Shown here: positions 43,898-51,346 of the stretch, piece after piece
Numbering within the stretch: the first letter of the stretch is position 1
How the letters are laid out: each line of letters begins with the position of its first letter
NCBI GenBank assembly: GCA_964412015.1
Contig: CAYPMO010000008.1
Span: 32,670 to 96,669 of the forward strand
DNA length: 64,000 nt
Direction: 5' to 3'
Source: SZUA-318 sp964412015
Lineage (GTDB): Bacteria; Gemmatimonadota; Gemmatimonadetes; Longimicrobiales; Gaopeijiaceae
Translations under genes and position numbers: made by a program
The notes under the pieces: generated by a model
Told to the model about the DNA's origin: nothing
The model's database searches: none
What the model saw: only the letters and a program-made list of their open reading frames with translations

Positions 43898-46155
43898 GCC
43901 CGGGGCGAGCGCCGACGCGCGCGGTCGTCCTCGCGGTCACGGTCGCTACCGTGGCCGCGGCGGGCGGAGCATCGGCCCAGGACGCGGCGAAGACGGGACA
44001 ACCGTACCCTGTACGCGGATCCCTGAGCGACCCGGAGGCCTACCCCCGCCCCACTGCGACGGCGACGCGCACGCCGATCGCGCCGGTCATCGACGGATCG
44101 CTGGATGACGACGTCTGGCAGCACGCCGAGGTCATCACGGACTTCGTCCAGTCGCAGCCCGACCCCGGCCGCCTGGCGTCCGAGCGGACCGAGGTCCGCA
44201 TCCTGTACGACGACGAGGCCTTGTACGTCGGATCCATGAACTACGACTCGCACGCGGGGTCGTACGTCGTGCAGAGCCTCGAGCGGGACTTCCCGTCGCT
44301 GTCCACGCATGACGCGGACCTCTTCGGCTTCACCCTGGACACGTTCCTGGACCGGAAGAACTCGTTCATCTTCCTCATCAACCCCTATGGCGCCTACCGC
44401 GACGGCCAGACGTTCGACGACAGCCGCAGCATGGACTTCGGCTTCGACGTACCGGTGGACGTGCGCACCGCGTTCCGCGACGACGGATGGAGCGTCGAGG
44501 TCCGGATCCCCTGGTCGGGAATCCGTTACGACGCCGGGAGGCAGGAGCAGGTCTTCGGGCTGAACCTCCAGCGCCGCGTGCGCCGCATCAACGAGGACTC
44601 GTACTGGGCGCCGCTCCAGCGACGGGATCCGTCCCACCGCATGTCGAAGGCGGGCACCCTCCACGGGATCCTGGACATCCCGGGGGTGAACAACCTCACG
44701 GCCAAGCCCTATGTGATGGTGGACAACGCGTCGGGTGTCGCCGTGTCGGACGAGGTCGCCGGGACGGGGAAGGGTATCGGTGGCGAGCTGAAGTACGGCG
44801 TGACGCCGCGGCTGACGCTCGACCTGACCGTGAACACCGACTTCTCACAGGTGGATGTGGACCAGGAGCGCGTGAACCTCACGCGGTTCCCGCTCTTCTT
44901 CCCGGAACAGCGGGACTTCTTCGTCGAGAACTCGGGTGCGTTCAACTTCGGCGATCAGACCGAGCGGGAATACCGTATGGGAGCGTCGCTCCGGGACTTC
45001 ACGCTGTTCCACTCCCGAGCCATCGGCCTCCGGGACGGGCGCCCGGTCCCCATCATCGCCGGTGGACGGCTGAGCGGGACGGTGGGCAGATGGGACATCG
45101 GGGCGCTGGACATGCGGACCGAGGCGGCGAATGGGCGGCCAGGCGAGAACTTCGCGGTGCTCCGGGTACGTCGGGCCGTGGGATCCGGCTCCGATGTGGG
45201 TGCCATGTTCATCGACCGGTCCGGCGTGGGCGACGGTGGGGAGCTCGTCGGGCGTAGCTACGGAGTGGACGCCAACGTCCGCTTGCTGGGCGCGCTGGTG
45301 CTCAACTCGTATCTCGCCCGCACAGAGACGCCCGGCGTCACCGGTGACGAGACGGCGCTTCGCGTCGGAGCCGCCTGGCGGGACCGGACCTGGAACATCT
45401 CGGGGCTCTATCGGCGGATCGGTGACGATTTCCGCCCGGCCGTCGGCTTCGTGCGCCGGCGCGACATCGAGCATACGTACGTCACCGTGGGAACGCACCG
45501 CCGGCCGCCCGTCGGGTTCGTCCAGGAGGTGAACCCGTACGCGGAGCTCCACCGTTACACCGACCTTGGCGACACGCTGGTGTCCAGGGAGATCCAGGCC
45601 GGCCTGGTCCTGGATTTCACTTCCGGGGCGGTCCTCAGGGGGACGGCCTCGCACGTATACGAGCTCGTCGAGAGCCCGTTCTCGGTCGGCGACGGCACGG
45701 TGGCCGCCGGAGGTTACGACTTCGACGAGGCGTCGCTCTCGTTCCAGTCGTCTGCGGGGCGTCCCTTCTCCGCCAACCTGTCGGTGAGCGGCGGGGGCTA
45801 CTACGGAGGAGAGCGCCGCTCGGTCGGCGCTGGCCTGCGCTGGCTGGCGAGCCATCGGCTCGCGCTCACCGGCTCGGCCGACTACAACCGGCTCGAACTC
45901 GAGGAAGGCACCGTCACCACGTCGGTCTACGCGGGGCGGATCAAGTACGCATTCTCCACGCGCGCGTTCCTGACGCTCAACGTCCAGTACAACCAGGACG
46001 TGGACCAGGTCGTGTCGTACGCCCGCTTCAACGTGATCCACGGACCGTTGTCGGACTTCTTCCTGGTCTTCACGGAGCGCCGGCGGCTCGGAGACGAGGG
46101 GGGCGTGCTCGAGCGGGCGATCACGGCGAAGGTCACGAAGCTGCTGAGCTTCTGA
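43894..46155 (+). CDS. DUF5916 outer-membrane protein with CBM9-like N-terminal domain
   Basis: The 753-residue protein starts at GTG 43894, with a signal peptide ending near ATVAAAGGASAQDA. A CBM9-like sugar-binding domain follows (PIAPVIDGSLDDDVWQHAEVITDF and VRILYDDEALYVGSMN, up to about residue 260). The C-terminal ~480 residues alternate in beta strands, with DFSQVDVDQERVNLTRFPLFFPEQRDFF and many Tyr/Gly-rich hairpins, and end in a terminal ITAKVTKLLSF strand typical of an outer-membrane barrel. It is common in Bacteroidetes and Gemmatimonadota and poorly characterised. Transport or binding of carbohydrate at the surface is inferred. Confidence 0.85.
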   Translation: MSPGRAPTRAVVLAVTVATVAAAGGASAQDAAKTGQPYPVRGSLSDPEAYPRPTATATRTPIAPVIDGSLDDDVWQHAEVITDFVQSQPDPGRLASERTEVRILYDDEALYVGSMNYDSHAGSYVVQSLERDFPSLSTHDADLFGFTLDTFLDRKNSFIFLINPYGAYRDGQTFDDSRSMDFGFDVPVDVRTAFRDDGWSVEVRIPWSGIRYDAGRQEQVFGLNLQRRVRRINEDSYWAPLQRRDPSHRMSKAGTLHGILDIPGVNNLTAKPYVMVDNASGVAVSDEVAGTGKGIGGELKYGVTPRLTLDLTVNTDFSQVDVDQERVNLTRFPLFFPEQRDFFVENSGAFNFGDQTEREYRMGASLRDFTLFHSRAIGLRDGRPVPIIAGGRLSGTVGRWDIGALDMRTEAANGRPGENFAVLRVRRAVGSGSDVGAMFIDRSGVGDGGELVGRSYGVDANVRLLGALVLNSYLARTETPGVTGDETALRVGAAWRDRTWNISGLYRRIGDDFRPAVGFVRRRDIEHTYVTVGTHRRPPVGFVQEVNPYAELHRYTDLGDTLVSREIQAGLVLDFTSGAVLRGTASHVYELVESPFSVGDGTVAAGGYDFDEASLSFQSSAGRPFSANLSVSGGGYYGGERRSVGAGLRWLASHRLALTGSADYNRLELEEGTVTTSVYAGRIKYAFSTRAFLTLNVQYNQDVDQVVSYARFNVIHGPLSDFFLVFTERRRLGDEGGVLERAITAKVTKLLSF

Positions 46156-46197
46156 CCGGGCGTAGCCGGGGAAGACAGCGCCGGCTGGAGCGCGCGG

Positions 46198-46581
46198 TCA
46201 GCTCGCGGACGACTGGATGGCGAGCACTCCCAGGAGCACGAGCGCCAACGCGACGGCCGTCGCGACGGCGTAGGGGATGAGCGAGCGTTCCGCCGGCCTA
46301 CGCTTCCGCATCACCGCCGGCACGACGTGGCTCACGACCGTGGCGAGTACCATCAGCACGACGTGCGTGCCGAGGTTGCCCCTGAAGTCGAAGCCGGTCA
46401 TCACCAGAACGACTCCGGAGAACAGCGTTACGTCCATGAGCGAGCGGAACGTGATCGCGAGGTTCTTCATGGCAGCGTCGTGCGGGCGCTTCTTCGCGGC
46501 CCCGTAGAGCGCGTACGCGATCACGGCCAGGCCGGCCAGGACGACCAGCCAGCGCAGACCGGCGTGCAGGTGGAGGAACAT
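46198..46581 (-). CDS. Small four-helix membrane protein (cytochrome B-like)
   Basis: The 127-residue protein has four hydrophobic helices: FLHLHAGLRWLVVLAGLAVIAYA, MDVTLFSGVVLVMTGF, VVLMVLATVVSHVVPAV and AVATAVALALVLLGVL. Histidines in the first helix (LHLHAGLRW) and in the third (SHVVPAV) sit where related small cytochrome-like proteins might ligate heme; this is a guess. I know no assigned function for such proteins. Transcription is likely driven from the VPS10-like gene region upstream, but a stable hairpin lies between them. The 3' end faces the DUF5916 gene 42 bases away. Confidence 0.6.
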   Translation of the reverse strand: MFLHLHAGLRWLVVLAGLAVIAYALYGAAKKRPHDAAMKNLAITFRSLMDVTLFSGVVLVMTGFDFRGNLGTHVVLMVLATVVSHVVPAVMRKRRPAERSLIPYAVATAVALALVLLGVLAIQSSAS

Positions 46582-46628
46582 TCGGATCCTCGGTCGTGCG
46601 TGTGGGTGGCCAGAGCGCCTGAAGTATA

Positions 46629-46658
46629 GCGGCCCGTGGTACTCCCACCACGGGCCGC
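46629..46658. terminator. Perfect 12-bp hairpin downstream of the VPS10-like gene
   Basis: GCGGCCCGTGGT and its exact reverse complement are separated by six bases (46629-46658). The hairpin lies between the minus-strand VPS10-like gene and the next gene on that strand. On the minus strand only TATACTTC follows, so the U-tract is weak, but the stem is long and GC-rich. It is a likely intrinsic terminator or transcript-end stabiliser. Confidence 0.6.
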
Positions 46659-46687
46659 CTGACCTCTTCGGCGAATGGAAGCCGAAG

Positions 46688-49660
46688 CTACCTGCGAGCG
46701 AGGCTCCGCAGCTCGTCCAGCTCCAGCTTCGCCGCCGCCACCCGGTCGCGCATGCTCTGGGTGGGCGGATAGAGCGAGCCGGGGCGCACCGCGGACCCGT
46801 TGAGAGCGCCGTACACGCCCGAGAATGTCCGGGCCACGGCGCGGATGCGGTTCTCCGGGCTGTTCGGATCGCCCGCCGGCCGGCCGTAGCCGCCGCCTCC
46901 GGAGACGCCCATCGCCTGCATCACGGAGGTGGCTTCCTGTCCGAGTGTGAGCAGGTCCAGGAGGAAGCGTTCCCGGGTCTCGTATTCCTCCTGCGAGATG
47001 TTCATCTCGGGATCTCCCACCACGTCCACGGTCCGGGACGACTCTCCGCCCCCTGCCATGAGGGTGAGGGTGTAGCGCCCCGGTGACACGAAGGGGCCAC
47101 GCTGCGCGATGGGGCGCGGCAACTGCGGATGCTCGAAGCGCTCCCATACGTCCGCGGCGCCCGGGAGCGCATGGCGGAGGTCCCAGTTGATCCGGTGCGT
47201 TCCGGCGCTCGCGGGCACCTGCATCTCCCGGATGACCGTTCCGTCGTCCCGGGCGATGCGGAGGATCGCGTCACCGGCTCCGGCGCCCAGACGGTAGGTG
47301 ACGTACACGCCGTCGTCCGGGTTCTGGCCCGAGTACTCGGCCTGCGCGCGGTACGACGTGTCCTTCTTGTAGATCTTCAGAGGTCCGGGGGCGACGGTGA
47401 ACAGGTGGGCAGGTCCGGAGGCGGCCGCCCACTCCACCAGAGGCCTCGTGTCGTCGAGAATCCAGAAGCCACGTCCGTGCGTGGCGATCACCAGGTCTTT
47501 CTCCCGCGGATGGACCAGCAGGTCGTCGTAGGCGGTGGTCGGGAGATTGGGCATCTTGGCCCACGTGGCGCCGGCGTCCGTGCTGACGAAGAGCGCGTGC
47601 TCGGTGCCGACGAAGAGCACGTCGGCGTTGTCGGGATGCTCCAGGATCACATTCACGGACCCCATCGTCGGGAGCCCGGCGTGCAGAGGGGTCCAGGCAG
47701 CGCCGAAGTCCTCGGTCCGGAACACGTAGGGCCGGAAATCGCCGTCCCGGTGGGCGTCGAAGGTCGCGTAGGCGACGCCGGCGCCGCGCGCCGAGGCTTC
47801 CACCCGGCTGACGTACGTGCCGTCGCGGATGCCGCGGACGTTCCGGGACACCTCCGTCCAGGTCCTCCCACCGTCCCGGGTGACCTGGACGTTCCCGTCG
47901 TCGAAGCCTGCCCAGAGGATCATCGGATCCAAAGGCGATTCGGCCAGGGTCGTGGCCTCGCCGAAGCTGCCCGCGCCGTCGTTGCGCGAGAGCGTGATGT
48001 CGCGACCGAGCACGCTCATGAGCTCCAGGGTGTCCCGGTCGATCCGCCGGCTCAAGTCCTCCGTGCGGTACCACGTCTCGCCGCGGTCGCGGGAGATGAA
48101 GATCCGGTTCCCTCCGACGATGAACACGTCCGGGTCGTGCTGGGACAGGAGGGAAGGGGACGTCCAGTCGAACCGATAGGGTTCCTCGCCGGATGGAGGC
48201 TCGGGGCTGATGTCCAGCATGTCGCCGGTGAAGGCGTCGTACCGGAAGTAGTTGCCGTCGTTGGAGCTCCCGTACGTGAACCGCGGATCGCGCGGATCGG
48301 CCTGCCAGTACATGCCATCGCCGAACCCGTTCTGCATCCAGTCGTCGTTGAGGATGCCTTCCCAACGCCGGGTCTCCGACGGCCCCATGTACGAGTGGTT
48401 GTCCTGGAGCCCGCCATACACCCAGTAGGGGTCGCGCATGTCCACGCCCACCGCGTAGAACTGGGCGATCAGGAAGTTGTTGAGCTTCCGGAACGACACG
48501 CCGCCGTCGTAGCTCTCGTGCATACCCGCGTCACCGCCCAGGTAGAGGTGCTCGGAGTCGTTGGGGTCGATCCAGAGCGCGTGGTGGTCGGCGTGCACGC
48601 CCACGTCGTACGTGGGAGGTGTGGCGATCTGCGTGAACGTGCGACCCCCGTCGTTGCTGACGAACGACTGGGTGGCGAGGGAGTAGACCCGGTCCGGGTC
48701 GTTCGGGTCGATGAAGATCTCGGAGTAGTACATCGGGCGCCCGTCCAGGGCGTTCACCCGCTCCCACGTCGCTCCGCCGTCCTCGGAGCGATACGTGCCC
48801 TGGAGGTTGCGGTCCGCGTGCTCGATGAGCGCGTTCAGGATCCTCGGGTCGGAGCGTGAGATCGCCAGCCCGATGCGTCCCTTGTCACCCGGCGGGATCC
48901 CGTTCGTGAGCTCGACCCAGGTATCGCCGCCGTCCGTGGTCTTGTAGATGCCGCTGCCCGCGCCGCCGCCGTTGAAGCCCCACGCGCGCCTCAGGCGCTG
49001 ATAGGTCGCGGCGTAGAGCGTGTTGGGATCCGAGGCGTCCATGACCAGGTCCACGGCGCCGGTGTATTCGTCTACGTACAGGACCTTCTGCCACGTGCGT
49101 CCCCCGTCCCGCGTCCTGTACACGCCCCGGTCGGGTGAGGCCGCCCAGAGGTTGCCCAGGGCCGCGACCCACGCGACGTCGGGGTTGGTCGGATGGATCT
49201 CCACCTTGCCGATGTGCCGGGTCTCGGCGAGTCCCAGGTGGCGCCAGGTCGCGCCGCCGTCGTCGGAGCGGTACACCCCGTTGCCCCACGACGTGCTCTG
49301 TCGGTTGTTCTGCTCGCCGGTGCCGGCGTACACGATCTCGAAGTCGGACGGCGCCAGCGCGACGTCACCGAAGGTGCTCACGGCCATCGTGTCGAAGATG
49401 GGGACCCACGTGTGGGCTCGATTGGTGCTCTTCCAGAGCCCGCCGGAGGCGGCCGCCACGTACAGGACGGAGGGGTTGGAGGGCACGGCCTCGATATCGT
49501 GGACCCGGCCGCCCGTCACGGCCGGGCCGATGGGCCGCGGGCGGAGGGAGATCATGTCCTCCGTACGGATCGCGGCCTGCCCGGCGGCCGCCGCGGGCAC
49601 GAGGAGAGTGGCCGTCGCCAGGGAAGTGATGAGGATCCGGAGATTGATGGGCGTGTTCAT
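46688..49660 (-). CDS. VPS10/sortilin-like BNR-repeat propeller protein, exported
   Basis: This 990-residue protein begins with a signal peptide (LRILITSLATATLLVPAAAAGQA). It contains many BNR/Asp-box repeats of the type S-x-D-x-G-x-T-W: YRSDDGGATWRHLG, YRTRDGGRTWQK, YRSEDGGATWERV, VTRDGGRTWTEV and VSTDAGATWAKM. These form a multi-bladed propeller similar to the VPS10/sortilin and sialidase-like domain. The last ~250 residues are a separate domain. Proteins of this family are secreted or outer-membrane and are often called glycosyl hydrolases, without proven activity; no catalytic sialidase residues were confirmed. A 4-base overlap links it to the upstream exonuclease gene. Confidence 0.9.
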   Translation of the reverse strand: MNTPINLRILITSLATATLLVPAAAAGQAAIRTEDMISLRPRPIGPAVTGGRVHDIEAVPSNPSVLYVAAASGGLWKSTNRAHTWVPIFDTMAVSTFGDVALAPSDFEIVYAGTGEQNNRQSTSWGNGVYRSDDGGATWRHLGLAETRHIGKVEIHPTNPDVAWVAALGNLWAASPDRGVYRTRDGGRTWQKVLYVDEYTGAVDLVMDASDPNTLYAATYQRLRRAWGFNGGGAGSGIYKTTDGGDTWVELTNGIPPGDKGRIGLAISRSDPRILNALIEHADRNLQGTYRSEDGGATWERVNALDGRPMYYSEIFIDPNDPDRVYSLATQSFVSNDGGRTFTQIATPPTYDVGVHADHHALWIDPNDSEHLYLGGDAGMHESYDGGVSFRKLNNFLIAQFYAVGVDMRDPYWVYGGLQDNHSYMGPSETRRWEGILNDDWMQNGFGDGMYWQADPRDPRFTYGSSNDGNYFRYDAFTGDMLDISPEPPSGEEPYRFDWTSPSLLSQHDPDVFIVGGNRIFISRDRGETWYRTEDLSRRIDRDTLELMSVLGRDITLSRNDGAGSFGEATTLAESPLDPMILWAGFDDGNVQVTRDGGRTWTEVSRNVRGIRDGTYVSRVEASARGAGVAYATFDAHRDGDFRPYVFRTEDFGAAWTPLHAGLPTMGSVNVILEHPDNADVLFVGTEHALFVSTDAGATWAKMPNLPTTAYDDLLVHPREKDLVIATHGRGFWILDDTRPLVEWAAASGPAHLFTVAPGPLKIYKKDTSYRAQAEYSGQNPDDGVYVTYRLGAGAGDAILRIARDDGTVIREMQVPASAGTHRINWDLRHALPGAADVWERFEHPQLPRPIAQRGPFVSPGRYTLTLMAGGGESSRTVDVVGDPEMNISQEEYETRERFLLDLLTLGQEATSVMQAMGVSGGGGYGRPAGDPNSPENRIRAVARTFSGVYGALNGSAVRPGSLYPPTQSMRDRVAAAKLELDELRSLARR

Positions 49661-50490
49661 GGCCGTTCGTCGGGATGAGGGGTGGGTACGTCGTCGAGAT
49701 CGGTGGTAGACGTCGGTGGGAAACGGCGGTGGAGAGCTTCCTGGACGATCCGGAGGACCTCGTCGTCCATGTCCTCGGCGCGGGTCATCCAGCGGAGGTA
49801 GTCGGGGTCGTCGTCGGCGACGTCGTCCAGGCGACGACCGCTGTGCTTTCCCCGTCGGAAGACACGGTTCTCCTCGTTCCCGCTGAACCAGCGCTCCGCT
49901 TCGGTACGTATCGGAAAGTATTCCTCGCAGTACGCGTGGAGTCCGTCGAGGTCGCGGGGCAGGTTCGGGTACCGCTCGAGCTGCGCGCTCAGGACCGCCG
50001 CGGACGTCCGGATGTCGCCGAGCGCCGTGTGGGCTTCGTCGTGCTCGCGGCCCAGGTAGAACCGCGCGGCCGCCGTCAGGTCGCGCGGTTCCTCGCGGTG
50101 GAAGATGTTCTGCATGTCCACGATCCGCCGTCCCGTCAGGTCGAGACGCAGGCCGCAGCGCTCGAATTCCGCCACGAGCATGCCGAGGTCGAAGCGGCGG
50201 ACGTTGAAGCCGGCCAGATCGCAGTCGTCGAGGATCTCCAGCAGCGATTTCGCCCGGGCGCAGAACGGCGCCGCGGCCGCGACGTCCGCGTCCGTGATGC
50301 CGTGCACGGCGGTCGCCTCCGCGGGGATCGGGATCCCAGGGTTGAACCTGCGGACCTTCTCCAGGACGTCTCCCTGGGGCGTGACCTTGATGAGGGCCAG
50401 CTCGATGATGCGGTCCTGCTTCAGGTTGAGGCCCGTGGTCTCGATGTCGAAGAAGACCAGGGGACGCGCGAGCGCGAACGGGAGCTTCAT
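49657..50490 (-). CDS. DnaQ-type 3'-5' exonuclease with ExoX-like C-terminal domain
   Basis: The 277-residue protein has the DEDDh exonuclease fold: Exo I in FFDIETTGLNLKQDRIIELAL, Exo II in AGFNVRRFDLGML and Exo III with the catalytic His-Asp in HTALGDIRT. The middle is close to the DnaQ/ExoX group. The C-terminal ~70 residues contain RGKHSGRRLDDVADDDPDYLRWM, a motif of the ExoX-like C-terminal domain. It probably acts in DNA repair or as a proofreading-type nuclease, or in mRNA turnover. The start is ATG 50490. The ATGA overlap with the VPS10-like gene downstream is probably incidental to function. Confidence 0.9.
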   Translation of the reverse strand: MKLPFALARPLVFFDIETTGLNLKQDRIIELALIKVTPQGDVLEKVRRFNPGIPIPAEATAVHGITDADVAAAAPFCARAKSLLEILDDCDLAGFNVRRFDLGMLVAEFERCGLRLDLTGRRIVDMQNIFHREEPRDLTAAARFYLGREHDEAHTALGDIRTSAAVLSAQLERYPNLPRDLDGLHAYCEEYFPIRTEAERWFSGNEENRVFRRGKHSGRRLDDVADDDPDYLRWMTRAEDMDDEVLRIVQEALHRRFPPTSTTDLDDVPTPHPDERP

Positions 50491-50700
50491 GGGTCCAAAC
50501 CTACGGGCCTGGCTATCCGGGCGCACGCGTCGCTTGGCCCAGCGACGAACGGGTGACGATACGGGCATCGCGCGGCGCCGCGAGCCCGAGCGACGCTTTT
50601 TCCCGTCTTTCCGGTGTAGGTGAGTCGTTGCCGGTCTGCCCGCGCCGCGCTCCATCCGGCCGCGACGAGACCAGGACCCTGCTGCACGGGAGTCTCCGCC

Positions 50701-51210
50701 ATGTCCGTTTATCTCGCAGTGCGTGTCCTCCACGTCCTGATGGGTGCGTTCTGGGCGGGAGCGATCTTCTTCTCGATGCTCTTCCTCGATCCGGCGATCC
50801 GGGAGGCCGGACCTGAAGGGGGAAAGGTCATGGGTATCCTGCAGCGACGGGGTTGGATGACCGCGATGATGACGGTCGGGAGCATCACGATCGTGTCCGG
50901 CCTCTACCTGTTCTGGATCGTGTCGGGGCACTTCGCGCCCGTCTACATGGGGACGCCCAGGGGGATCGTCCTCAGCGTCGGGATGCTCGCGGGCATCCTC
51001 ATCTTGGCCGTCGGCGTGATGTTCTCTCGTCCGACCGCGATGCGTGTCGGTGAGATCGCGGGCCGCATCGCGGGGGCGGGCGGGCCGCCGTCCCCGGAGG
51101 ACGTGGCGGAGCTGGCGCGGCTACGTTCTCGGCTGACGTTCCTGCTGCGGGTGGTCAACGTGCTCATGCTTGTGGCGGTCGTGACCATGGCGCTGGGGTC
51201 GCACATCTAG
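50701..51210 (+). CDS. Four-helix membrane protein, DUF2269/CopD-like
   Basis: This 169-residue protein starts at ATG 50701 and has four hydrophobic helices: VYLAVRVLHVLMGAFWAGAIFFS, TAMMTVGSITIVSGLYLFWI, GIVLSVGMLAGILILAVGVMF and LRVVNVLMLVAVVTMAL. A conserved histidine is in the first helix, in RVLHVLMG. The layout fits DUF2269 or CopD-like integral membrane proteins, whose role is unclear. It stands alone between the exonuclease gene (opposite strand) and sucA (opposite strand). No clear promoter was identified in the 210 bases before it. Confidence 0.65.
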   Translation: MSVYLAVRVLHVLMGAFWAGAIFFSMLFLDPAIREAGPEGGKVMGILQRRGWMTAMMTVGSITIVSGLYLFWIVSGHFAPVYMGTPRGIVLSVGMLAGILILAVGVMFSRPTAMRVGEIAGRIAGAGGPPSPEDVAELARLRSRLTFLLRVVNVLMLVAVVTMALGSHI

Positions 51211-51346
51211 ATCGGCGGGGCCGGGCAGGGGTGCTCTGCGAAACAACGCTCGCCACCGGGAACCAACGGATAGGGCGACCGCGACGAGAGGGCTCGCTTG
51301 GCTGCGCCGGGTCGTCCAAACCCCGGCGCGGGTACCGCCGCGGGAC

